From Fistulifera solaris (taxonomy: Eukaryota; Bacillariophyta; Bacillariophyceae; Naviculales; Stauroneidaceae): 64,000 nt of DNA. The notes under the pieces were generated by a model, which searched no databases, was not told the DNA's origin, and was given only the letters and a program-made list of their open reading frames with translations. The DNA is taken from contig AP026145.1 in the NCBI GenBank assembly GCA_030295235.1, positions 436,501 through 500,500 on the forward strand. The letters are read 5' to 3'. Below, piece after piece: positions 46,295 to 59,700 of this stretch (position 1 is the stretch's first letter; each line of letters starts with the position of its first letter). Position numbers and translations under genes: made by a program.

Positions 46295-46653
46295 AGTTAT
46301 TGAACATATTACTGCATAAGCAAATTGTAGAAAGTGCGTAAATGAATAGATTGTTTTTTGACCGTATTGCAATTGAAAGCATTGCAATAGTAATCAGATT
46401 CAATTCCACAGCATCGGAGATCGCTTCGCTCCGTCTCGTATGTCCACATGCGGTGCAAGGCGTTTTGGCTTTGTGTTGCTCAACTCCTGTTACACTTCAT
46501 ATCAAAAATGTTCGCCGACAGGCAATCCAAAAATAATGTAGTATGAATTAGCACGACAAAAGGTCAAAATCGACTTATGCGAGCGTGTTTCGGCAAATAT
46601 TTTACTATACGAAAAAATTCTTCATCGTTACACATTACGGAGTAAAAAATAAT
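46295..46653. other. convergent intergenic region
   Basis: About 360 bp between the 3' ends of ABCG (+) and ABCA (-), so it must hold both terminators and polyadenylation signals. It is AT-rich, with one TACGGAGTA word at 46636-46644. No gene is seen. Confidence 0.35.
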
Positions 46654-49600
46654 TTAATGATCATTGCGTCCTTGTTTCAGTTCTTCAGCCTCGGCTGCAT
46701 GCATGTTAAAAACCTGCTCAAGACTAGTCTGACTGACACCATAATCAGACAGACGGAGATTCTCCTTTTCAGTTTCAATGCTAGCAAAGAGCTCCGAGAT
46801 GCGCACGCCTTTGGAGCTGACTTCGTATCTGGCCTTGGTATCCTGGCGTTCACGCAAAACGTAATTAGGGTAGTTGCCCTTCACAAAGTCTTCAACTTTC
46901 TTCATTCGAAGTTCGACAGTTGCGAAGGCGGCAAGAGTGTCCAAAGCCACACCAAAACCAGAAGTCGCATCTTTCCAAACGGCATATCCGTTCGCGTTTT
47001 CTTCGTTGACCATATCAGCCAAAAAATTATCCTGGGTCAATGATCGGAGAGCAGATCGCGCTTCGTCCAAACTATAAAGAACCTCGTGGGGGTTCTCGAT
47101 TGAAGCGTTCTTCACCTTGGCCAGAGACGTTGCATTGGCAACGTAATCTTCGTCCTCGGTAGCAACGATCTTCACTTTTAGTTCCACCTGGTAGCCCTGT
47201 CCGAATTTGTTCTTGAGATGCTGAGCGGAGCCAAGACATCGCAGTTTTCCGTTTGCCATAATTCCAATACGAGGGCACAAAGCCTCGCACTCTTCCATGC
47301 TATGGGTGGTCAGAATGACGCTTGTACGCTCGTTTGCTGGAACATTCGGTCCGCTAACCATGTCACTAACGAGCTGCCAAATTTCTCGCCGAGCAACCGG
47401 ATCAACACCCGTGGAGCACTCATCAAGGAAAACAATCTGAGGCTGCCCAATGGTCGCGCAAGCCAAGCTGAGTCGTCGTTTCATACCGCCACTGTATCCA
47501 GCACTCAACCTGTCGCTATCTTTGTCACTCAAGCCAACCTCCTGCAGCTTGGCAGCAGCTGCTTCTTTACAAGAGCTTTGGGGACACCTTTAATGGACGC
47601 GTAAAGTTCAACATGCTCCCGACCAGTCAAATTCGCGAAATGGGCATCAAACTGAGGGCAGTATCCGATACGGCGGCGAGTTTTCTGCGGCTCTCTGGAT
47701 ACGCTAAAGCCAGCTAAGGTTGCATCGCCCGATGTGGGAGGAAACTCGGCTGTCAACATGCCCATTGTAGTCGTCTTACCGGCGCCGTTCACGCCTGCCG
47801 TGATTTATTAGGGATAATTTTGATAGTAAAGGTTGAGGAACGTTATGATCAATCATCATAGGCACTTCCAACAAAAGAACTTACCTAAAAGTCCGAAGCA
47901 TTCTCCAGCTGGAATACCAAGTGACATATTGTCAACTGCTTTCTTGCCCGTATCGTAGGTTTTGGTGAGTTGGCTGATTACAATTAGGTCATCATTTGCT
48001 TCACCTCGTAGAACTCGATCTTGTTCCTCAACAACATCCGAGTCATCAGGAAGGGTCTTTTCATCAGTCACATTTCCGCCCCCACAACAACGACGACAGA
48101 GAAGAGTTGCAATTACAGCGTTCCAAACTGACATGATTGCCGGATTACTCGACCAAATGTCGAGACAAACCGCCAATACTAGATAGACCACAGATTGAAT
48201 GGCAAGAAATAAAACTTCCAGTCCCAAGATAGGCTCACTGAATGCATTGAGGTTTGCATCCGCTTCCCAGTATCGAAAAGACTCGATATTGATGACATTG
48301 AACAATCCTTTTCCTAAACAGAAATAAGGATTCCAGCGCAAAAACCAAGTTACGACGGACGCAATATCGACCAGCTTAGCATTGGGATCTGTTCGATCTT
48401 CACCAATGATCTGCAAAATAAAAATAGCTAGAGGACCGCCCATACCTAGTGTCACGCGAACAATAATGTGAGAACTCGACAATTTTCTTAAACTTTTGAT
48501 CAAAAACGACAAAAGCTTACCAATCAAGAAACCACTGATCATCAAGAAGATGAAGCACAAACTAGGACTTTTAAATGCATATGACACGCAGTAAGCAAAA
48601 GCCGCGCTTGCAGGACCAAACAAAAAGAGCAACGTTAAGACACCGCCAAAAACATTGGCGGTCCTGGTCGTAAGAACGCCGACATCAAAGGCTAACATGA
48701 GTATCACTGTAATCCAAAGGGGGATTTGATAGTTCATCACATCCCAAAGGAAAGTCGATAACCAATACGCGCTAGGTTCGACACCAGCAACTGTCTGAAG
48801 ATGCTTTGCCTTTGATTCTCTCTCCGCCACAACAAACGAGGCAAAGGCACCGCCAATAAATGGGAAACTGAGAACCACCAGGAACCACGCATTAAAAGCA
48901 TCTTCTGCTTCGCCAAAGCTCTCCTCGTTCTTAGTAATTGGCAAAGGAGCGATCGTGCACTCGACATTAAAGTTAGTATTGCCCAGAGCCTCGCGAACAA
49001 GTGCTTCATCAGCAAGAGCTTGGTAAAGCGGTGCCACGTGAAGTGCTGTGAAGTTGTACTGAATCACGTAGCCTATTCCACCGAAATCTAAACAATCGTC
49101 GGAACTTGTGTAGTTCAACTCGGGAGCCAAACCAATGCAAGCATTGGAAGCTGCCTGTTCGAAAGAGGACGAGTCATCGAGAGTACTAAACTGATCCTTG
49201 GTAAAGAAAATAGCACCGTATTGAGTTGCAGCACTACCACCGACCCCCATAGAGGTAGACAGGGCGATCGATGACTCGCCTACGTCTTCGACTGCGAGGT
49301 CAACACCTTGTGCCCCCGCATCATCGATCTGTGAAATGACAGCACTCGACACTGTAATTGAACATTTTTCTGATCCAGCGAGCCGCCCTTGACCACCACA
49401 GAAAAAGTACGACTCGTTTGTTGTGTCGCTCTCTATCTTCTCTTCCGGATAAAAGCAGCTTCCAGGCTGACAAATAAAGGGATTTTCTGGACTATTAAAC
49501 GGAATTGGATTCCTTAGCTGACTGATGTCCATATTGTAGTCATTTAAATCGAGAACAAGACTGTCCAGATTTCGATCCAACGCGACGAACTTAAAAAGCC

Positions 49601-52600
49601 TGCGGACAACACGAAAAAATCAGCTCAGAGGAAGCAAAGCGTAAGTATTCAATGTAAGGACGACTTACAAGAATCCAACGAACACGAACAAGCTTGGTAA
49701 AGGGTAGTGCAACACCAAGCCTTCTTGTCGCGGCGAAAGAATGCAGCCCTCTTCTTCAACAAAGCACCTATGTGCCGAAAAAGAGACCCTCGTTCTCCAA
49801 GTCCATTCTGGATCTCGCACTCTTGGTGCCTTCATCAGCTAAAGTTACACCATCCATGTGCTTCGACGATGCAAACTCTTTCTTTTCTCCAGTCCCTTCG
49901 CCTCGAGCAACTAACAAAAATACTTCATCTAGCGTCGTGATGCCAACCCCGTAAGATGTCAACGTTCCCCTTTCTATTTCTTCGTCAAGTGCTTTGAACA
50001 TTGGACCAAATTGGGATGCCGCACCGATGGGCAATTGATACGACAACTCAGAACCGACGTTAGTGAGAAGATTAGCATCCGGAACATTACTCTCAACAAG
50101 ATTCATCAATTTCTCGTCGTGCTCTCCCAAACCGACAAGATCCGGAGTAGAGTTTCCCTTGTTCGATTTCACCTTTTCAATCGTAAGTTGATATCCTACA
50201 CCAAAAGTCTTCTTCAAGAAAAGTGAACTGCCGGCACAGCGAAGCTGGCCCTCGGCCATGATAGCGATTCGATCTCCCAAAATGTCTGCTTCGTCCTGTG
50301 GAATGTCGGTATTTATTAAGGAACATACGATGAGGAATCAAATATGCGCACGGCGATAAAGCTCTTACCATGAAATGTGTCGTCAGAATGATACAGCGGT
50401 CACGACGATATTGGCGAATTACGTTCCACGTGAATCGTCTTGAAAAAGGGTCCTGTCAAAACGAAATGATAAAATTAGGGACAAACAAAGTGTCAACAGT
50501 GACCGCAGCAATGATTAATAATACCATTCCACTCGTGGGTTCGTCCAGGAGCACAACTTTACTGCCTCCACAAAACGCCATCGCCACACTCAACTTCCTC
50601 TTCATGCCGCCACTTAGGTTCTTTGAAAGTGTGTTTCTCTTATCAAATAAAGCTACGTCCCGAATAGCTTGATCAATGTGATTTTCAGCTTCTTCTTTGG
50701 TGGATGTGCTGTATAGACCTTTCAATCGCGAGAAAAATTGTACATGCTCTCGAACAGTGAGATCAGGAAAAAGACAGTCGTGCTGCAAGCAGATACCGAT
50801 ATCCTGTCGAATGGCCAACATGTCGGAACGAATATCTTTTCCAGCAATGATAGCATGCCCCGACGTGGGTGATAGCGCTCCTGTGAGCATGCTGATAGTA
50901 GTGGTTTTCCCAGCACCTAAAGAGCAACAGAGTAAGAACTTTTAGAAGTCAAAGGAAGTTCGCGGTGCAACGCGCTGTCCAATCTTACCATTGTGTCCAA
51001 GTAAGGCTGTGATTTGACCACTGTACATGGTCAAATTCAGTCCGTCGACAGCCACTTTGTCGTCAAACTTCTTCACCAGGTTCTTGATCTCTATGCTCTG
51101 CCCTTCTGCTGACTGACGCTTTAAAGCTTCACCGACCGGCTCAAGAGGTATATGCTCACTAGCTGCATTTCCGTTCGCCTCTTCACTTTCATGATGCGTC
51201 GACTTCCTGCCAGGGCACCAATACGATGATGTGAACGGGAAATACAAGGGTTGTGCCTGTCCATAGTCCGGACGAATGACACGGTTCAAATACCATGAGA
51301 GGATCCCCCAAATGATAACATCCGCAAACAAAGAGTTTAAGGCCTGACGGAAATTGTATCCCGACTCCAACTCACTGAAATCAATTGAGTTGCTGGAGAT
51401 ACCGATTCCTAAATCCTCAAGGCGGCCGATCTCTTGCAAGCCAAAAGAAAAAGCCACGACCGGGTGCAACCCAACGAGACTCAACACAGAACCACTAGAT
51501 GTCGTATAATCGACCGAAATAGAGATAAAGTACCCCGCGAGAAAAAGAAGAACCCCGATAAGAACCGCCCTCGTTGTCTTGGAAGTAACAGCCGCAAGTC
51601 CCATGCAAAGGTGGTAATCGCTGTAAACGTGTACAACCAGAAAATCCACATGAAGGTATTATCCGAGTTCTCGTAGACTTGGTTAGCAACAATCGCTGTC
51701 AGCGTAGCAGAAATGATGTTGAAAATGAAGAACGACGAGAACCAAGACCACCCGATGTCCGACTCCGCAACACTCATCATCTTCATAAGCTCCTTCTGTC
51801 GCAACTCCTTTTCCTTGACAATGTAGCTAATCATACTTGACACAGGGTACAGCATACCGAGCACAATAAGAAGAGGAGCAAAGGCTGGAACCAATTTATC
51901 AGATGCCACAACAGAAGTCAGAAGAAGTAATTGTGCGTATCTACTTACCAGCAATCGCGCCGTAGAATCCTTCTTCCTCGTATTCTCGCGTCGGGAACGG
52001 CACATACTGCACACCCGACTTTGAAATCTTGTAGCCCGCCGCCGCTGCACCCGTCTGATCCAAAATAAAGTCTCCCACCAAGCGTTGAAAGGTAAGCACT
52101 CCATTGTATGCGTACTGTCCTGTGCACGAGTTGCCTTTCTCTCCCTGCTCGGCAGCTCCATCCAACGGAACACAAGGCTCATCGTCCGTCTTGGCAAACG
52201 AAGCAAACTTAGTGGTAGTGTCAGGCGTCGTGGCCACCGCAGGACGACCTTCGGCAGTGGGGTTGTTGAAGTTCGTCGAGTTTTGGCGAAGTTGGTAGCG
52301 ATAGTTGTCTGGGTCATTTCCTTCAAACACTATACCCATTGCCAACTTGGGAAAGCCAGTTTTGCCGTAGTCGGGCGACTTTACATACTCATCCATAGCC
52401 AAGGTACTGTTAAAAAGTTGAACCAAGTCAAACGGCACCGGAATCGCTTCCGTGTCGGTCAAGACGGGGTAACGACCCAAAATATAATCTTTCATCAACG
52501 AAGCTCGCTCGAGGCCACCCTCATCGGTTCCAGAAAGGGCCACAATAGCAAACTCACAATATTGCAAGCCATCTTCTCCGTCGGACTTGCAGTTTCTGTT

Positions 52601-53117
52601 TCATAAAATTAAGTGAGGTTGATCCGATATCAAAGATGCCGAATGTCTAAACACACCGAACAAGAGAACTAGATACCGAGGATCGCATTTTATCATCGGC
52701 ACTTGCCAACTGTAGGCTTGCATCGGCATACCGGTAATGTCGAAGTAGGCATAATCAATGTTGGTGGAAGGATCCGTCACACTTTGCCCTTCACAAACAC
52801 GCTTGGCTTGAAGGGCCGTCACGTAGTCGTCAAAAGTGAACGGCGTGAAAACATCCTCATTCGCTGGAAAGAAAGCAGCAACCGTTTCCGGCATAAAGTT
52901 ACTCGTGCCTTCCACAGCGCTTTTGATGCCCAACAGAACACCGACGAATCCCATGGGGAGTGCCAGTTCGAGCAGCTAAAAAACGAACGATGAGAGGGTC
53001 GGATGGATATTCTCACAACAGCGACCTCGCAAGGAAACGTACCGTCGCCAGCCAATGCCGCTTGCGGTACACCAGGTTGCGCCGCATGAGGGCGAACCAG
53101 GCGCGAGAGAAGATCAT
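46654..53117 (-). CDS. full-length ABCA-type transporter
   Basis: A two-lobed ABC1-family lipid transporter. The start is [20 protein letters not shown] at 53117. Introns I can place are 52976-53042, 52596-52676 and 51885-51948, then one inside Walker A of NBD1 ([16 protein letters not shown], about 50918-50990) and two around the small exon DPFSRRFTW...ILTTHFM (50360-50455). A loop of about 300 residues precedes the first membrane block ([21 protein letters not shown]). NBD1 has [15 protein letters not shown] and [12 protein letters not shown] second loop and membrane block (47.9-49.6 kb) lead to NBD2 with [24 protein letters not shown] and [16 protein letters not shown]2 has Cys where Pro is usual in Walker B. 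Frame is restored by one base at 47566-47568 (TTT) and 51608-51610 (AAA). The C-terminal [14 protein letters not shown] is typical of ABCA. Confidence 0.9.
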
Positions 53118-53780
53118 AACAGTGTTATCACTTGTCCTGAAAAGGTGTCACTGACGATTCGTTGCGGATACAATGGTGCGGTGCGAACGATGATATTTTT
53201 TTTTATGGTGTTGTCGTTTTCAAAAGACTGCGCGAAGTACGAATCAAAAGCATCGACAAAAGATCGCTCCACTGCGTTGCGAATGACGATGAAGTAAATC
53301 ACGGAATTCCTGTGTGTTCCAAGTTCCGTGTTCCAACGATAAATGACGTAAAGCGTAGAGCTACAGTCTGTACTATAGACCAGTTACTTTCGGTGCGCTA
53401 TTATACATGTGTGTGTACAGTGCAACGTCACTCTGACTCAATCTATAATAAATTCGGATGTCACTTTCCTCTTGTTTCGATATACTCAATTTGAACATAT
53501 TGGAAAGTGTACCTGACCACAATCAGTGAAAACGCTGCAAGCTGAAAAGCGCGCCGAAGGCCTAAGGTGAGAAGGCTAAGGCGCAGCCAACAAACATCTA
53601 GACTATCGAAACACTGCAGCTTTTACGTTTTTAGCCTACTTTACAAGTCAGGTAAACTCTCACAATCCGACCTCCACAATCAATGGATCTAGAAAGTTGG
53701 TGATTGGATCTTGCCCGGAACAAACAAGATACAACACGACACCATTACCAGTATTTCTCCAAGGTCGCATCCGTTTCCGC
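53118..53780. other. intergenic region
   Basis: About 660 bp between the ABCA start and the GH3 3' end. Short open frames have no domain. Nothing to annotate. Confidence 0.35.
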
Positions 53781-56323
53781 TCATCGTCGCGGGAAGAACA
53801 TGCCCACAAATGCGTTCCCGAAACCCCAGAATGCGCTCAACACGTGACCGTTCATAATGGCTATCAAAGCGTCCAAAAGATCGAACGTGAAATTACCTCG
53901 ACTGAAGGCGACAAGAACACGAAGCGGCAAATTCTCCACGTTCTTGCGCACCATGAGTAGCTGGCGATTCCTCGAAGAACCTTGCGTGATATCTTTGGAT
54001 GCCTCTCGGTACACAATTTCCAGCAAAATCCATCCAATCATACTTTTGAGAGCTGTCTCTTTCAGTAGCGAGTTGCGATGGAAATAAGACTCAAAAATTT
54101 CAGGAGCCGGTAGGCAAGAAAGCAACAGTCTTTTGGCAAAGTCAGGTCGTCCAGAGGACTTATCGTGGCGACAGATTCTGGCGGATACGCCTGTTGCGCC
54201 TGGATGCTCGCCTGTAACACACCACTTGCTAAAACGACTTGTCCTCTTAAGCGAATGTCTCGACTACTAGCACCGATCTGAATTTCGAATACCCCATTCT
54301 CTATTACCCAACCAGGAACGCCGATATCATAAAACGAAAAGGCGTCTGCCGTCAATATCATTTTGATTTCCTTTCGTTCACCGGGATTCAGGCTGATTTT
54401 TACGAAATCCCGCAACTCGTGGACTGGTCGATAGACTGTAGATTCTATATCTGAAACATAGCATTGCGCGACTTCTTTCCCAGCCATGAGACCCGTATTC
54501 GTCAGCAGAAATGATAACTCAACCATTGGATGGCGGTCGTCTCCGTTGACCACGCTGGAATCATTGAGCACCTGCAGTCGCAGATCTGAGTATTCGAAAG
54601 TGGTGTAGGAAAGACCGTGACCAAACGGATAAAGAACAGGTTTCTGCGCCGTATCAAAATATCTGTATCCAACGTTAAGGCCCTCTCGATATTCCACGGT
54701 AAATTTCGTTCCAGGAAAGAATGTATCACAAGGGATGTCAGAAGCGCTCACGGGAAACGTTTCTGCTAACTTTCCACTCGGGCAATCTTCACCGAAAATA
54801 AGATCAACGAAAGCTTTACCACCGGCCTCTCCCAACAGATACCCCTCCATGATAGCTTGTACTTTATTGTACCACGGTAATTCGAGAGCTCCACCATTGC
54901 TTAGTAGAACAACCACATTCGAGTTAACTTTGCAACATGCTTCGACTAACGCATTATGCTGAGCAGGAAGCTGCAGGTGTGTTCTATCAAAACCTTCGGA
55001 CTCCATTATTTCAGGTAGGCCTATGCACAGCAAGACTACTGACGCATTTTCGGCAACTTCAATGGCATCGGACAAGAACTCTTCGTGGACGTCTTCCGGA
55101 TGATCGTCATCCGCTTCGTAGCCCTTGGCAAAATCGATATTCTTCGTAAACTTTTTCAAAGCATCCAATACAGTAACAACTTTTTCCGACTGAACCGCGG
55201 AGCTTCCCATACCTTGATAGCGGGGATGTTCGTTCGCGAAATCGCCTATCACACCAATCTTTAGGCTTTCATCGCCTTTTGGAAGGGGGAAGCATATTGT
55301 TTTCGTTCCGTAGTAGCACTACCGACTCTTTCGCAAGACGCAGCGCCATGTCAAAATGTTTTCTGAAGTCAATCGGATTATCCAGCGCAGCCATAGCGTC
55401 TGATTCGTACGTTGACGGTGCATATCTTTGTATCAGATCCAGTACACGCATTCCGCACTCTCTCAGGTCGTGTTCGGTGAGATCGTCGTCAGGAGACGAC
55501 AGCGCTCTTTTAGGTCCCGGTTATGAACGCCGTAACTTCCAGGCATCTCAAGGTCGACCGTAGCTTTAATACCTCTTGCTCTATCATTAGTAGCGCCCCA
55601 ATCAGTCATCAAAACACCACCATAGAGCCACTCGTCTCGTAGAATAGTTCTATTCAAGTAACTATTCTCACTGCAGTACACACCATTCACCTTGTTGTAC
55701 GCACACATAACCGTGGAAGGATTTGCCTTCTTGATGACGTACTCAAAGTGACGAAGATAAAGCTCGCGCATGGTTCTTTCGTCAACGACAGCATCGACAA
55801 CGAAGCGATGTGATTCTTGATTGTTGATTGCAAAATGCTTGATGCAAGCACCTACTTTCCCCGATGCTTCGACGCCTTCGACGTACGCAGCGGCCATTTT
55901 TCCAGTCAAACACGGATCTTCACTCCAATATTCAAACGACCTTCCCCCAGCTGGATGGCGCTTCAAATTCATTCCCGGCCCGAGCAGTATTTGAATATTG
56001 TAGTGCAGACATTCCAGGGCCAGAGCTTCCCCGAGTTCTTTCGCTGCCTCTTGATTCCAACTGCACGCCAGGGCCGATGCGGTTGGGAAACACGTCGCCG
56101 GATGCGATTCTCCCAGTGCCAGCGGATTGATGGGTTTTCGAACGCCATGGGGACCGTCGGAGACCGCGATGGTCGGTAGACCAGGGAGCTTACACAAGGT
56201 CCACAGCGATGCCCCCGAGACGACCGAAAACTGTTGTTTCTCGTTCAATGAAATCCATGTGCGCTCCGAAACTGTTTGCCCAGCTCCTTCTTCAAGCTTC
56301 TCTAGATCGTCTGCGGAGCTCAT
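53781..56323 (-). CDS. glycoside hydrolase family 3 beta-glucosidase-like enzyme
   Basis: About 845 residues, usual for bacterial and fungal-type GH3 enzymes with the C-terminal FnIII-like domain. N-terminal barrel motifs are LPTIAVSDGPHGVRKP, GPGMNLKRHPAGGRSFEYWS, KHFAINNQESHRF and the nucleophile Asp in VLMTDWGATNDRA. The alpha/beta sandwich starts at AKESVVLLRNENN. The third domain contains FEYSDLRL and VAQCYVSD. The frame breaks at three homopolymers. T run 55508-55511 (one more needed) gives NRDLKRALSSPDDDL, G run 55285-55289 (one fewer) gives MLPLPKGDESLKIGVIGDFA, and T run 54131-54134 (one more) gives LPKRLLLSCLPAPEIF and the final helices. There is no signal peptide, so it is likely cytosolic. 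The substrate (beta-glucan or another beta-glycoside) is not predictable. Confidence 0.88.
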
Positions 56324-56787
56324 TGTATGAGAATACTACAATGCTAGAAAGAAAGAAATATAACTCCGACAATGCCAAAAAATCATTGTGGCCGACACGC
56401 CCGCGATAGTAAAAGCGCGTTTTAGGCATCCCATGGTGGATTAGAGATCAGGGTTACCTTGTTCTTGAAAATAGTAATCTACACTTTAGGTTTATAGTGC
56501 ATAAATAGCATTTCAATGCAAGCCTTAGCAACGCCGAAAATGGACGAGTGCAAATCAAATGCAGCTGAAGTAATTGCATTGTAAGAGTGATACATGTGTC
56601 TGACGAAGCTTGCAGAAGAGATAATGAAAATGTGGTAGCAGAGCATCTAGAATATAATATTATTATTTATTGACTCATGACTGAAATGCAGTCGTGACGG
56701 AAAGTCGCATAACTAATACGGAGTAACAAATAAGCCTCACTAGAGAAAAGAACAAAAAACCTTCTGTTTAAAGTTCAGCGTCTCAGT
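56324..56787. repeat. intergenic region with one copy of the dispersed palindrome
   Basis: At 56676-56696 lies the best copy of the core, CATGACTG-AAATG-CAGTCGTG, followed by ACGGAAAGTCGCATAAC. A TACGGAGTA word is at 56717-56725. No gene is seen. Confidence 0.6.
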
Positions 56788-59700
56788 TTAGCTCTCGATA
56801 CCGCCGCCCGAAAACACTTTTCCACCTTTTAGGAAACCAGCTAAAGTACTCATTGGAGGCTTCAATCGATCGGGCATGAACTGGACTTGCAACGAGTTAA
56901 AAGCGTATTTGGCCTGCCCTACATTCTTTTCGCAGATCGGTAATCGCGTCCCGTGTATTCTCATCATACGAGCATCATCCAGCGTCGTGTCAACCAAACT
57001 ACCACCGTTTCCATTTACTTTACTCAATTGTCGGAACCGCGTTCCAAACTGGGCTTGTTTGTAAGTCATGTGCATAGCGGTTCGATCCTTCCCTGACTTG
57101 CAAAATACGATACCACCACCTCCAAGTTGTTGCGCCAACGTTGCTGCCTCGTCGACAATGTCGTGGTTGATCCGACCAGCAGAGCTCATAATGTGTTGAT
57201 AAAGAGTTTCGAGCATAGGGTGGACTTGTTGCGTAGCAGGGGGAATTGGGTTTATTGCTGGTGATATCAGGTATGCATACGCATTCAATTTTTGGAATGC
57301 CTCACTATTCAATTGAACCAAAACGTCGTCGTCAGTAACGCCTTCGTCATCATCTTCGTCTTCAATAAGGCCTCCCTTTGGCTGTTCTGGTGGTGGTTGA
57401 AGAGACACGTCACCGGTCTCGGAATTCACGGAAATATTCCTATTTTTCCATTTTTCTTCAAGCGAGCTCTTCATATTTGAGCCGGCATGTGCACCCCATT
57501 GTCGAATCTTTATTGTCAATAGACGCGTGTGTGAGAGCTGTGTAGAAAAACGCAGGTAGCATAATATGACAAACTTCCACTTACATCAACCCCAACTTCG
57601 AACAAAAGAGGAAAAAACCTGACGGCAGTGCCTCCTTTCAACTCTGCTGGAATACGCTGTTCGAAATAAGATTGAACGATACCAATCTGCACTGTAAACT
57701 CTGTTTCCGGGTGCGTTCCAGAAGGGAGTATCGCAAGCCATTTCAAATAGGGAGAGTCAACGACGGATACGGAATCTGCGATTGGAGGGGCGGAGCCATC
57801 GTCTGAGACAAGCATCACTTTCACCATTCCCAGCATCGCAATTCCTACTGAAGCGTCCTCGATCATTCCCAATTCCTTTCCCGCTGCACTTAGAAGGCCT
57901 TCAAAAGAGACAAGAAATCCATGTTTCGCCCACAAGTCGGGCCACGCAGATTGCATTTTTGCGGGATCACTCACATTGGACAAGTAACACGATAACGCTG
58001 TTCCAAGTGCCTGCGAAAAACATGCCGCCCTCCGAGATGCACACGTCCAAGTAATGTGATGAAATGACTGCACCGCTTCGCAAAGTCTCGAGCGCATCTC
58101 AGCTAGCTCTGGGTGACGGGCAGGTACGTGCGTTACCGGCGTTGTGGTTGCTACTTGTCGTCTTTCAACAAAGTAGTTCGCAATACCCATTGTAAGCGCC
58201 GTCTGAAGATTCGTTACAAGAATAGCAATTTCCTGTCTTTTAGTCTCTAAACGACGCAAGCCACCAGATACTGGACCCACCGGAGATGGACCGAGCACGC
58301 CAGCCGCTCGTGCAGCTGCTGCTTCTTTGCTGTTCTCCTTCACATTGGGGAATATATTTCCAAATCCTCTGGCGTGATCCGACGGCGCGCCGCAAGAAGT
58401 ATTAAAGAAAGCACCACTGACGGATGGATCTGTTCCCGGAGACTGCGACACAATTTTATCGGCTTCAAATACACTCAGACTCATGCTGGAAGTGTGAACA
58501 TTAAAAGGAATTCCCGCTAACGAAACTTCCGAACGACTCGACGAGGGTCGGAAAGGTCGAGGTGATTTATCTTCATGCGGGGGTAGCCTTTCAGGCTCTT
58601 GTTGCCGCGTTAGAGCTTCTTTGTATTTTTGCGCGCGTTCTGCCCACATGTTGACATCAGGGGCGCGGGCATTCTCCATATGGCTTTCCATGTATGCTTT
58701 CGTTACAAATGTTCCCATAGTGGCAATTTGCTGCTTTCTTCGTTCGCGGTCTGGATTAAACGGCATGGACGCTTCCAAAACTTCATCATTGTAATCTAAC
58801 GATGGAATGGTGAATTCCAGTAAACGTGGCAGACCCATCAGAGCGACCAATCCTCCCGTAGCAGGAGTCACCGGAAAAGGGGTCTTATCCATTCCCTGCA
58901 TTTGTAAAGTTATGGTGGCCTGAAAGGTTCCCATGGGTTGTCCAACAGCGTCGAAAAGCGTGCATTCTTTCAGAACACCTGTACCAACATTAGAATCAGC
59001 CAACAAGGTGTCCAGAGAGACCGTTGCATCCCAAATAATACGTGGCTGATGGGGATGAATTGTCCAAACGAGCTGGAAATGCAAGTTGCCAAGGAAAAAG
59101 CCATTCGCAGGAAACGTGCCCCCATGAGCTTGCAAAAATCCGGGTAAAACTCCCTCCTTACAGGGTTTCGGATAAAAGGTTATGCTCGGCTCATTTCCGG
59201 TGGCTGGCATGTACATGGGATTACCCAGCTCCACTTCAAAGATAGAATCGGGTCGTTGCCACGATACTGTCAAAACAGGAGGGTTCGTCATGGACAACGG
59301 ATTGCAACGATAATCGCCGATACGGATATCACAGCGACCGTAAGGAGCATTGGGAGGAAGTACGTCATGACGAGACTGTGCAATATACGTCGTCACAGAC
59401 TGACCATGATGCCACGATACCTGACAGGCTTTGTGGCACAATTGAGCGACCGCACAGGCCACTGGTAGTACTACCGTTGATTCCGTAGCACGTTCCGTAC
59501 CGACCAAAAAGGAGGAAGCAGGTTGCGATGGGACGCCGAATGCGTACGATTGATCCAACGTCAGATTGAATCGGTGACTCGACGGAAGCGGGTCCACCAA
59601 CGACCAACCGTTCCCACAAAGGTGCGGGAATTTCAAGTCGGGGAGCATGAGCACACTCACTTGACCGTCCACGACCCAGCTCGAGTGCAAAGGAGCACCT

